Source of the DNA: Ophiobolus disseminans
Taxonomy: Eukaryota > Ascomycota > Dothideomycetes > Pleosporales > Phaeosphaeriaceae
Assembly: GCA_010093685.1 (NCBI GenBank)
Contig: MU006225.1
Coordinates: 6,507-70,506, forward strand
Direction of reading: 5' to 3'
DNA: 64,000 nt
The notes under the pieces were generated by a model. It saw only the letters and a program-made list of their open reading frames with translations, was not told the origin of the DNA and did no database searches. Positions 51,982 through 63,048 of the stretch are shown here, one piece after another (position 1 is the first letter of the stretch; each line of letters begins with the position of its first letter). The position numbers and the translations under genes were made by a program.

Positions 51982-54900
51982 ATGGCACGCCGGCTGCGTC
52001 GCGACGAGTACACGGTGGGATGGGTGTGCGCGCTGCCCGTCGAGCTGGCGGCCGCGCTGGAGATGCTTGACGAAGAGCACCACGACCTCGAGCGCGATCC
52101 GGCCGACAACGACGAGAACCTGTACGCCTTGGGCTCCATCGGCGGACATAACGTCGCAATCGTGTGTCTGCCCGCTGGTCGCATCGGCAATAACCCCGCC
52201 GCGGCGGTGTCAACACAGATGCGGGCGACCTTCAAGGCCATCCGCTTCGGGCTGATGGTGGGCATTGGCGGAGGCGTCCCCAGCGCCGAAGCAGACGTCC
52301 GGCTTGGAGACGTGGTAGTCAGCCAGCCGCATAAGGTGCATGGCGGCGTGGTGCAGTACGACGTGGGGAAGACAACGCCGAGCGGGTTCGAGCGGACCGG
52401 GTCGCTAAACTCGCCGCCGCAGGTTCTGCTTAGTGCGGTAGCCAAGGTGCAGGCGAACGAGCTGCGCGGGCGGAGCCAGCTCTCGACGCACATCTCTACG
52501 CTGGAGCGCATCGCCAAGTTCCAGCGCGCTAAGGCGGGGCCTGACGTTCTCTTCGACGCAGCGTACAACCATGACGGAGGGCAGACATGCGACCATTGTA
52601 GCGTTGACAGACAAGAGCCACGGCAGCCGCGCGAAAGCGAGGAGGAGGTGGTGGTACACTATAGCACGATTGCATCGGGCAACCAGGTGATGAGAAGCGC
52701 GGTGGAACGAGACAAGGTCAGCGCCGAGCTGGGCGGCGTGCTCTGCTTTGAGATGGAGGCGGCGGGCCTGATGAACAGCTTCCCGTGTCTGGTGATCCGC
52801 GGTATCTGCGACTATGCGGACTCGCACAAGAACAAGCGGTGGCAGCCGTACGCGGCGGCGACGGCGGCGGCGTGCGCAAAGGAATTGCTGTCAGTGATAC
52901 CGCCGGCTGAGGTGGTGAAGGCGCACACAGTAGACGAGGCCATACGAGAGGCAAGCGGTTAGTGCAGCAGTAGTCCTGTGTGTAGGCGCTGATGCCGCGT
53001 AGCTAAAGCGACGTACTACATTCCGTTTGCCAAGAATCGATACTTTGTGGGAAGACAAAACGAGCTTCGTGTGCTGCAGCAGAAGCTGATGGTTGACCAA
53101 GAGTGCCAGAAGCTGTCTATCATGGGGCTGGGCGGGACAGGCAAGACGCAGGTGGCGCTGCAGTTTGTATACAGCGTGAAGGAGAGGTGGCCTGAGTACT
53201 CGATCTTCTGGGTGCCTGCGCTGAGCATAGAGAGCTTTGAGCAGGCATGCGCAGGCATTGCAATAACGATGCGTATACCATATGCTGCTGGCGGAGAAGA
53301 GGACGTGAAGAAGCTTGTGCAGCAGCACTTGAGCTCAAGCCGAGCCGGGCGGTGGCTGCTGGTAGTTGACAACGCTGACGACGCCGATATCTTCTTCGGG
53401 ACGGAGCAGTCGAAGGGCATCATCAACTACCTGCCTGAGAGCGAAACAGGCATGATTGTGTACACCACGCGCACCCCAGAAGTAGCTGAACTAACACGCG
53501 GCGATGTCATCGAGCTAGGAGCCATGGACCGAAAGCACGCAGTTGCCTTCCTTACTAAGTCGCTAATAAGGAAAGACCTTCTTCGCAACGACGCAATGAC
53601 AAAAGAGCTGCTAGACGAGCTAACGTACCTGCCGCTCGCTATCGCGCAGGCTGCCGCCTACCTGAACCGAAACCGCATGTCAGTCGCAAGGTACCTGCAG
53701 CTACTCCGGAGCACAGAGCAGGACGTCGTTGCGCTGATGAGCAGAGAGTTTCGCGACGACACGCGATATACGGGGTCAGCGAATGCAGTAGCAACGACGT
53801 GGGTAGTATCGTTCAGTCAGATCCGCGAGCGCGATGCAGCAGCAGCAGACCTGCTGGCGTTCATGTCGTGCGTGGAATGGAAGGCAATACCGCGGTCGCT
53901 GTTGCCGAGGGCGCAGGACGAGTGGCAGACAGAGGAGGCAATCGGCACATTGTGCGGGTACTCTTTCCTGGCAAAACGGAGCGACGGCGGAGAAGAAGGA
54001 AAGGAGAGAGAGCAGGAGGAGGAATGGTACGATATCCATCGACTCGTACACCTGGCTACTAGGATATGGGTCAGCAAGTATGGCAATGCAGCTAAAGTGC
54101 TGGACGAAGCAGTAAGGCATGTAGTAAGCGTCTTTCCATCTGACGATTACGCGAATCGTGCGAGATGGAGAGCATATCTGCCTCATGCGCTCCGATTGCT
54201 TGGAAGCGGGCAGGAATTTAGTGCTGAAGAGAGGTCTGAGCTGTGTTTATTAGTAGGGCAATGTCTGTGGGTAGATGGCAGGATCAGAGAAACAGTGAGA
54301 TGGCTCGAAAAATCTTGTCGGTGGAGAAAGGCGCTGGATGAGGACGACTCAGATCGGCTGTTGTCGCACCACAAGCTCGCAGGAGCATACTTAGCAGACG
54401 GACAGGTGCAGAAGGCAGTAGAGCTGCTGGAGCACGTGGTCGCAGTGNNNNNNNNNNNNNNNNNNNNNNNNNNNNNNNNNNNNNNNNNNNNNNNNNNNNN
54501 NNNNNNNNNNNNNNNNNNNNNNNNNNNNNNNNNNNNNNNNNNNNNNNNNNNNNNNNNNNNNNNNNNNNNNNNNNNNNNNNNNNNNNNNNNNNNNNNNNNN
54601 NNNNNNNNNNNNNNNNNNNNNNNNNNNNNNNNNNNNNNNNNNNNNNNNNNNNNNNNNNNNNNNNNNNNNNNNNNNNNNNNNNNNNNNNNNNNNNNNNNNN
54701 NNNNNNNNNNNNNNNNNNNNNNNNNNNNNNNNNNNNNNNNNNNNNNNNNNNNNNNNNNNNNNNNNNNNNNNNNNNNNNNNNNNNNNNNNNNNNNNNNNNN
54801 NNNNNNNNNNNNNNNNNNNNNNNNNNNNNNNNNNNNNNNNNNNNNNNNNNNNNNNNNNNNNNNNNNNNNNNNNNNNNNNNNNNNNNNNNNNNNNNNNNNN

Positions 54901-55506
54901 NNNNNNNNNNNNNNNNNNNNNNNNNNNNNNNNNNNNNNNNNNNNNNNNNNNNNNNNNNNNNNNNNNNNNNNNNNNNNNNNNNNNNNNNNNNNNNNNNNNN
55001 NNNNNNNNNNNNNNNNNNNNNNNNNNNNNNNNNNNNNNNNNNNNNNNNNNNNNNNNNNNNNNNNNNNNNNNNNNNNNNNNNNNNNNNNNNNNNNNNNNNN
55101 NNNNNNNNNNNNNNNNNNNNNNNNNNNNNNNNNNNNNNNNNNNNNNNNNNNNNNNNNNNNNNNNNNNNNNNNNNNNNNNNNNNNNNNNNNNNNNNNNNNN
55201 NNNNNNNNNNNNNNNNNNNGCAAGAAGACGCTGGCGGAAGAGCACCCTGATCAACTGATGTTGCAGCACGTGCTTGCAATGGCATATCAAGCAGACGGAC
55301 AGGTGCGGAGGGCAGTAGACCTACTCGAACATGTGGTTGCTGTTGAAGCTGACTCCCTACGAGACGGCCATCCTTCACGGCTAGTGTCAGTTGAAGCTTT
55401 AGCTGACATGTATGCGGAGCTAGCTGTCGATTCAGATAAGACGTCATCTTCTGCATCCTTCAAGAGCTTTAAGACAGGTAGATCTGCTAGTTTTATCATT
55501 GAGTAG
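51982..55506 (+). CDS. PNP - NB-ARC - TPR NLR-like receptor
   Basis: Exon 1 51982-52957 and exon 2 53003-55506, phase exact (intron of 45 bases). The N-terminal nucleoside phosphorylase (PNP_UDP) domain reads DEYTVGWVCALPVELAAALE, MVGIGGGVPS, RLGDVVVSQP, CFEMEAAGLMNSFPCLVIRG and ICDYADSHKNK. The NB-ARC ATPase has YFVGRQNEL, MGLGGTGKTQVALQFVY (Walker A), LLVVDNADDADI (Walker B), MIVYTTRTPEVAEL and LPLAIAQAAAYLNRN. C-terminal TPR (kinesin-light-chain type, 42-residue) repeats: LAGAYLADGQVQKAVELLEH before the gap and LAMAYQADGQVRRAVDLLEH after it. Such proteins are STAND receptors in fungal allorecognition and perhaps immunity; the PNP domain is the effector. Bases 54448-55219 are Ns in the TPR array, so repeat number is unknown. 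Confidence 0.85.
54448..55219. other. Assembly gap (772 Ns) in the TPR array
   Basis: The unknown bases fall precisely inside the tandem TPR repeats, where nearly identical copies often defeat assembly. The frame on the two sides agrees for the given length, room for about six 126-base repeats, but the true length may differ. Confidence 0.95.
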
Positions 55507-56645
55507 GGCAACTAGAAGCAGCACGTGTATTATATTTCTCTCTCTTCAAATATACTAGACATAAAAGAACGTCTCTGCGCAGATGACCTGATCACATCTT
55601 CTTTCTATATGCCGTAAGATAATAGTGCAAGATTATAGCCTTTAGAGCGTAACCGCTATACGGTACACAGTATAGATTTGTGAGGCGTTTGTAGGTAGGA
55701 GTCAAAGGATTAGTATACTGAGTAGTATTGAAGTAAGACGAATCCCTAAGGGACTCGAATGAGGCTCGACCTAGGGTATATATACGGGGCCACACGTGAC
55801 CCGAGGCTGGCCCGATGGGTCTCCAGAGGCTCCGCCTGATCGGTATCCCAAAGGGGCGTGACAAGATTACCGTGTCACCCCTGCAGCGCGCTAACTTAGA
55901 TATGGATGGATCCCTGTCGCGTACACCGTGCGATAAGAATAAAGCTGACGCAGGAACCGGAAACCGATTGTGATCGCGACTGAATAGGCAGCGGAGTTGG
56001 AAAGCTGGGGAGATCACGACACATCTGATTCTACGGAGAGGGTGCGGGTACTTGCAGCCGCGATCGAGCCGATTACGGTACCGGGTCCTAATTACCACGT
56101 CCGTTATCAGACATGTTTCGCCTCGCTCCGAGGACTCCTCGACCACCGCAGCAAGTAGTTAACTTTGAGTTCAGATTACTAACTTCGCATCATATTCCGA
56201 GTTCACGGCACTATCTACATGTTCCTAAACATCTATAGCTACGAAGTTCGTTTCCCACGTTCAGTCTCCAGATCGAGTCAAGACTAGCCCTGCCGATCGC
56301 ACGTCCCATACGAAGTAGTTCCAGGGTTCCTTATCTGCACCACACGATCATGGACTGACAAGCACTGCTCCTTCTGCTCTCGATGCACCCCAGACTGTTA
56401 AGACAGGTGATATAACTGGCCGGCTTCGCTTTAGTGATGTATGGGAAGGGTTTATCCCACCACTTTTGGTGACGCTTATCTGCATCACCCTAGTTCACTG
56501 CTATCGACATGTGGCATGCATGCGTCGACATGTGCCGAGTACCAGGTATTGGCTAAGAATAAAGAGGCGCGCATAGCCGTCAAGAGTACAAAGAACGTAG
56601 ACTCTGGTTGTATTGAACTTTGACCGAGGTTTGCGCAAAGCCAAA
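55507..56645. other. Gene-free stretch, possible solo LTR
   Basis: No supported gene. A minus-strand frame (56146-55592) is open for 184 codons but has a composition (Arg/Ser/Tyr/Ile-rich) that is not protein-like. The segment about 55600-55900 contains a TATA-like tatatata run (about 55784, minus-strand sense), short inverted blocks around gtgtcacccctg / gtgacacggtaatcttgtcac, and could be the remnant LTR of a Gypsy-type element. Weak. Confidence 0.35.
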
Positions 56646-58453
56646 ATGCCCATCTTCGAGAAACCGCACCTCACACTCAAGGTCGAGCAAACGAAATCTG
56701 CGTTTGCGGAGGGTAATGCGCGATGGTATGTGAAGATCAGTGCACATGGACTTTGTCGTGAGACATTATGGACTGACGTTGAATAGGACGAACAAAGACC
56801 TTGATCCTGTCCCACGACATGCACGAAAGTGGGGTGTAACAAGCTTCGTATCATACTGGGTATCAGACGCGTTCAAGTAAGCTCATCAATCCGCATTCGA
56901 TTTTAGGATAGGTCTAACACTCATCAGCGCAGCGACGTGGCAGTTCGCTTCATCGATAATCGCCATCGGCCTCACATGGCGCGAATCCCTCGGCATCGTC
57001 GCCCTCGCCTTCTTCATCATATCCTTCGTCATCGCACTCAATGGCGCAATCGGCGTGATACACCATGCGCCTTTTCCCGTTCTGGCCCGCGCGAGCTGGG
57101 GATTCTGGGGCTCGTACATCGCCATTATCAGTCGCGCTATTCTTGCCATCTTCTGGTACGCTATTCAGAATATGAACGGCGCGAATGCGGTGCGCGTCAT
57201 GCTCGGCGCTATTTGGCCGAGCTTTCTGACGATGAAGAACACCATTGATGAAGAGCAGGGCATTGAGACGAACACGATGATCAGTTTCTTTCTGTTTTGG
57301 CTGTTCAGTGTGCCGTTTCTGTGCATGCATCCAAATAACCTGCGTTGGTTGTTTATGGCGAAGAGCATTATTGTACCGGTCGCGTGGATCGCCATCTTGA
57401 TTTGGGCGTTCAAATCTACTGATGGAGGAGAGATGTGGGATCAGAAGGCGACGATAGAGGGGAGTGCGTATAGTTGGGCGTTTCTGAGCAGTTTAACGTC
57501 TGTCATCGGCAACTACGCCACGCTCTCTGTAAACCAGGTAAGTCGGCCTCCTCGACATGTGTTTGTACTCGAACAAATTTGGATGATGCTGATTTCTGCA
57601 GGCTGACTTCTCCCGCTACTCTCGTGTGTCCGTTAAATGGCAACTCATCTACGTCCCTTTCCTACCCCTCGTCTTCACATTCATCGCCTTCATCGGGGTA
57701 GCCGCTACATCTGCCGGAGCTGTCAAATACGGCGAATTGAACTGGGACCCCATGGCACTGGTCGCACACTGGGACAACCGCGCATGCCGTTTCTTTGCGG
57801 CCTTTAGCTTCGCCTTGGCAGCACTCGGCGTCAACATCAGTGCCAACTCGTTGTCCGCCGCCAACGATCTGATGGCTTTATTCCCGCAATACGTGAACAT
57901 TCGACGTGGGCAGCTGATCTGCGCAGTTGTCGCATGGGCATTAGTGCCGTGGAAAATTCTCAAGAGCGCAGGCAACTTCCTCAACTTTATGGCTGCATAT
58001 GCTGTGTTCCTTGGACCGATTGCAGCTATTATGGTGTGGGACTTCTGGTTTGTGCATGGACGCAAATATGATACGCTCGCATTGTACCAACCGTACGGTA
58101 TCTACAAGTACACTGGCGGCGTCAACTGGCGCGCTGTCGTGGCTTTCATCGTGGGCGTGGTACCGAACCTGCCGGGCTTCATTCAGTCAATCAATCCGAA
58201 CATCGATGTTGGTGTGGGCGCGCGGCCGTATAGCTTCGGCTGGCTGCTGGGATTTGTGGCAACGAGCTTGGTTTATGTAGTGCTGTCGGTGTGGGTAGCG
58301 CCACCGAGGGAGACTTTCATTGACAGGGCAGTGCTGCCAGATGAGGTGTACGACATGCACGGTGTTGTTGATGAGGAGGTGAGTGTAGGGAGTGGGGAAG
58401 AGAATCGGATAGAGAAGACAGGGTGGAAGGCAAAGTTGGACAGAATCTTGTGA
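56646..58453 (+). CDS. NCS1-family nucleobase permease (uracil/allantoin type)
   Basis: Exons 56646-56725, 56787-56876, 56928-57537, 57602-58453 close in phase to 543 residues, normal for the family. Family motifs: TNKDLDPVPRHARKWG at the N-terminus, WQFASSIIAIGLTWRE, LARASWGFWGSY, IQNMNGANAVR, and NQADFSRYSRV across intron 3 (the conserved Q-ADFSRY of fungal Fur-type carriers), NISANSLSAANDL, then PNLPGFIQSINP near the C-terminus. About 12 membrane helices. These proteins import uracil, allantoin or related compounds with protons at the plasma membrane; the exact substrate cannot be read from the sequence. Confidence 0.9.
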
Positions 58454-59772
58454 GACGGCGGTACAAACTGAACGGAGAGGCAGAAAAGAATGTATGTCGA
58501 TGAGGTCCAGGAGGAGAATGAGACCCAATAGTGTCCAGTCCACTTTGCTGAATCTGAGGCACGTCATACGTTGAATACTAGGAACCAGAAACGGTCGCTC
58601 TGTAACTCGTCCTGCAGGACACGGCATGTAGCAGTGCTACTGATCCGACTGCATGGTTTGACGCATGCAAGCCAGAACTGCATACTGGACGCGCAAGCCG
58701 GCTTGTGTCTCTTAACTTCGTAAGAGCCTCGATGTGGCCAAAATAGCAGATTACCTAACCCAAGTCTATAGTGATGTGGCTTTACCGCATAGCTGTCATG
58801 CATTGTGAGATCATGTCACGAGGTATTGACGGGAGGTGACAACTTGAACATTCACAAGGATGTGGCGATGCAGTCAGAACTAAGCATCACCAAGCAATAG
58901 CGACGTGTACACAGCGTGGCGTTCAGATGTCACATCCTGTGGTGATCGATGTCGTGCGCTTGGGTGGTTGTAAGATATTCACCATCGGCGAAACATCACC
59001 TTTTTCGCCGGCACGATCTGCATGCGGGGTTTCCCCTTCAGTCACCCGGGCAACTTCTTTTCCTCACCATGACCATCAACATGATTCAGCTTGCGGTACT
59101 TGAGCAAATCGCAACATCCTGGAGAAGATCAAAGGAGACCAGCACGTCTTGATCGCTGCATTCAGGGTTCAGGATGACGCACACCGCAAGAGCCGACATA
59201 TGCAGGCGCGGTGCATGTCCTCCGCGATTTCTCCCCACCTCATTCTCCGAAGCGCATGTCTGACATCGCTCAGCTGTACCGCTTTGCCTTTTGCACCCAA
59301 GCCTTCGGTTCATTAACCAATGACCGTGGATGTTTCAGTCCTTTGTCGGTTCAAGCCGACCTTCTGCCCCACCATACCTCGAGGTGTCTGCGGCTCAAGG
59401 CTGACATTGCCCTGCAGTTCACGTTCCGCCCAATGACGTCTCTCTTGCCGAGACTTCGACACGTCTTGAACGCGTAAGCGTCGTGCTTGATCGTTGTTGC
59501 GCTCGTGATCTTCGCTGAACTAAGAACAAGAGCCTTACGGACGGGACCCCTCCGGTATGACGGACTTGATCGTCCAATCACTTAGAGGGCCGCGTATGTT
59601 GTGTTGAGTGTATTTGAAGGTCGGTATGGCGCATATGTTGGTGTATTCTAGTACTATACCTTGCGCCAACACTTGTTGATAAGGCTGAGATCGTACCTCA
59701 TCTATCCAGCTTCACCACTTCGGAGAGAATCCAAAAAGCCAAGACCGAAAGTCAGAACGTTTCTCACTCAAT
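58454..59772. other. Gene-free stretch
   Basis: About 1.3 kb between the permease and the secreted Gly/Trp-rich protein. Many short ORFs on both strands with no motif, no tRNA-like box pair, no clear repeat. Confidence 0.55.
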
Positions 59773-60503
59773 ATGAAGTTGAACTTCGCTGCCATTGTGG
59801 TATTGGCCACACCGATTCTTGCACAAAGCGTAACTCCCGCACCTTCAAAGACAGATAACTGGGGACCTCCGTGGGCTACATCAGACCCCGCAAAGTGGTC
59901 ATCCATTTACAACTCACTCGTTGCAGAGGGAAGAATACCTACAACCCTTACAGCGGCGCCATGGCCAACAGACGGCTATGGTCCAGGTGGAGGATGGGGA
60001 CCTGGGGGAGGCGGTAGAGGCCCTGGTGGACCTGGTGGACCTGGCGGACACTGGGGAGGTATGTGGATATCTCAAGCATACGATTTTGAACACGTGATCT
60101 AACATACCTCCCAGGTCCCAATGGTCCCGGCCCATGGGGTTCTTCGAACTACGGACCATTCTCAGACTGGACCACGCGCTCAGACTGGCGCAATGGACCA
60201 TGGACCGCCTGGTGGGGCGGCAGCGCATGCCCGCCTTCAGACTGGCCTGGATGGACAGCCGGACCCTGGAAGACGAATGCCCCATGGGCTTCATGGGCAG
60301 GCTGCACGCAACGAACGACTGCTACAAGCGTTGTCACGAGAACGATCAATGGGACTGTAATCACGACCACCGGATTTGGATTGCAAGTCGCGGCTGCTGG
60401 CCAAACAGGAAACGTCGGGAGTGCTGGAGGTGGCGCACAAGTCACAGCTGGCATTGGTATGGCGTTCGGGGCTGCAGCTCTGGGTCTTGCTGTTGGGTTG
60501 TAA
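59773..60503 (+). CDS. Secreted Gly/Trp-rich protein, probably GPI-anchored
   Basis: Exons 59773-60058 and 60115-60503 close in phase to 224 residues. Signal peptide MKLNFAAIVVLATPILAQS. Mature part: a motif TDNWGPPWATSDPAKWSSIY, a Pro/Gly-rich segment (GGGWGPGGGGRGPGGPGG), then repeated Trp motifs (FSDWTTRSDWRNGPW, SDWPGWTAGPWKTNAPWASW), a Thr-rich stretch (TTATSVVTRTINGTVITTT) and a final hydrophobic helix AGIGMAFGAAALGLAVGL. Thr-rich stalk plus terminal hydrophobic end is the classic GPI-anchor layout, so a cell-wall or surface protein is likely. No enzymatic motif. Orphan-like. Confidence 0.75.
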
Positions 60504-60766
60504 TGAACACAAGGCGAGGCAAGCATGCTTAATTCCATCACAGCATGGCGGAATGGAACAAGAGAGTTGATGAGACTTGGTCCGGCAAGGCTAATTCTGC
60601 GTTCGCGCATTTTTCAAGGCGTTTTATGATATCTTACGCTCTTTGATGTTAATCACATGATCTTGATGGTATCTCGAAGCTCCATATACTTTTCTCATGC
60701 ATTCCCACTCGACCAAGCCGGCATTTCAATATCTAAGGAAAAGCATTTTGTGTACTTTGGTGCAGC

Positions 60767-62478
60767 TCAGAAGCAATACCAATCATCCTTCCACAATTCA
60801 TACTCGTCGTCCGTCTTTCCTTCCTCGTCCACGTAGTCCGAGTCCGAATCCTCCTCATTCTCGTCCTCGGTATGCTCAGATTCTGCAACAGAAAACTGGT
60901 CATCGTCATTCCCATACTCTTCGAAGTCGTCGACATTGAGGACGTTGACTACGAGAGCTTGATCTTTGACAGTGTCAGTAAGTTCAGAGCACTTGGTGAG
61001 AAGCGTCATGACTCCGCGCTCGACGAGGGCATGCGGGATGAGCTTTTCGGATATCATCCAATTAACTGGCTTGAGATGAAACTGAAATTGATCTTCCCAA
61101 AGCCGTACAGCCTGGGTGCAACTGATGCAGTTGATGATGGTGAGGTCGTCGCTATCCAGATCCTGAAGCTCGTCGCTCATGTCACGAGCTGCCTCAAATA
61201 AACTGCGCTCTTCGTCGTCGCAGTGCCGATAGCTGTGTTCTGGGATCATCGCAAGGCGGGACAAGCTAATGGAAATTCTCTGGCGTCGCTGTAGCTGGGA
61301 GAAGTTATCGACTTCGACGCAGAATATGCAATGTAGGCCTGATAGTAGAGACGTCCAGATGCGCATACCGATGTTGACCGATTGGTAGCTGTTTATGGTA
61401 ATCATTGCGGTGGTAGGGTGAGATGTCGCAATGGCGTTGAGTGCCGGAACCCAATTTAGTTGCCCCTCGATGATTTGTGTTAGCATCCAGTTCATTTCAG
61501 CTGTGGTGAAAACAATTAAAGCAAAAAGAGGTCGTTTGAATCTTCGGCGATTTCCCAGCCGGACGACATGTCCCACTTTGAAACGTTCTCCAGCATTGAA
61601 GCGGCCTGCTCGTTCAGATAGCATGCTAGTCTACCGCGATCTGAACAAGCGCACGCGTCGCTGAGTTTCTTTAATCGAAGCAGATGTATCAAGATTTCCA
61701 TGGCAGTGTCGTTTGTGGTTCCTCGAGGTGCTGGAATTGATCGTTCAATATCCCGCGCTTGGTTGGAATCGTCAGAGCATTGGATACAGACCTCGTTCAG
61801 CGGACCATGGAATTGGCAAAAGAGCTCGAGCAGTTTGCGCATCTTATGGGCTGGGATACCTCCATGGACATCAACCCGAAACCGAAGTCCGTACCGCCCA
61901 ACAGAGGCAAGAAGGCCTGGCTGGAAGACAGTACCGGGCGCGACGCGAACTCCGTTGACAAACTCCATAATGCGGAGCTGTTTCAAGAATGCTTCAAAGT
62001 GCTCCATCTCAACGACGAACAGTTGTCGGTATGGCCTTGAAGTTTTCCAATGGTCGGTGCTGTACTCATGATGACGACCTTTGCTCAGATAGAGCTCTAC
62101 CTTAACACGCATTATGCCGATCGGGATGCGGATAGCGTCTATGTGGTCAACCACGATATAAGGGATTGGGATACAGACCCACGGTAGTAGAAGATGTCCA
62201 CAATCAACGTCGAACACAATCCACTTGTTGCCCGAATTCAAAACATCTTGTCCGATGCTCGACATGTTTTTGTTTAGACGGCGGATGGCGGTTTCGATGG
62301 CTGGTCGGTTCTGGTGGCTGAATGCCCAAGCTTTACGGGCGTAGAAGCGAGGGCCTGTGAGTGATGTTGGTGGCCGTAGCAACTTTTCCGCTATCATCAT
62401 CTTCGTCTCTGTTGGTAGATCCTCAAAGGGTGAAGTGTCGCATATGAGTTTCTGTTTGGCGACTCCGGAAGTCGACAT
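60767..62478 (-). CDS. F-box-like protein, two open parts with unresolved junction
   Basis: Part 1 (62478-61516) starts MSTSGVAKQKLICDTSPFED and LPTETKMMIAEKLLRPPTSL, an F-box-like start, and continues as an orphan helical/beta protein. Part 2 (about 61590-60767, AEMNWMLTQIIEGQLNWVPA, ARDMSDELQDLDSDDLTIIN, acidic tail EDENEEDSDSDYVDEEGKTD) is in a different frame and has no convincing own start. I expected an intron near 61530-61680 (acceptor ttcaccacag at about 61507) but no good donor in the right phase was found other than a weak gtagac near 61640. So this is one gene with an odd intron, one frameshifted gene, or two neighbours. The acidic tail resembles that of the F-box gene at 27073. 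Confidence 0.5.
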
Positions 62479-63048
62479 GGTGTGTTTGCGGAAGCTCGGT
62501 ACAGTAATCGATGTAATGCAGTAGTTGAGAGTTGATTTCGTGAAGTGGGTCTATAATTTTGAGTAAGCTATGGTCCTGAAGGAAGGATTGTAGAACCGAG
62601 ATTTGTACCGAATTAATGCTGAGAGGCCCCCGAAGTCGCGTTGAGCTAGCTGGTGAACGACTAGGTGAAACATGGTTTTGATGTGCATTCGACAAAAGTG
62701 AATCACGAGTCTGGTATGCGAGAAGATTATAATAGTAAGGTGAAAGATAGCGTAACGCAAAAAGCGCGAATTAGGTGGTACCAGTGGTAAGCGAGCGAGG
62801 ATCTCACCTAGAGTTTAGAGGAACCAGACTGTCAGCACGGCACCTTAGTTCACACAGTACATGTGAACTGCATCCTCATGTGACCCTTAGTCACCTGCTT
62901 ACTCATCCTGGTTGTGTATATAATCGCTGTCTGTAGCTCTCTCAATACAACAACCTTCTCCCTCTTTTCCGCTGTCTCTCACATCCGACACAGATCTCTT
63001 TCGCGTCCCCGCGTTATTCCCACCATCGCTTCACAACTCCCATCGCAT
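62479..63048. other. Gene-free stretch
   Basis: About 570 bases with the F-box-like promoter. A short ORF (62914-63522, plus) overlaps the SDR on the opposite strand and is a shadow. Confidence 0.55.

Noticed and set aside
55592..56146. 184-codon minus-strand ORF downstream of the NLR
   Set aside because: Composition is not protein-like and the DNA shows LTR-like features; no motif.
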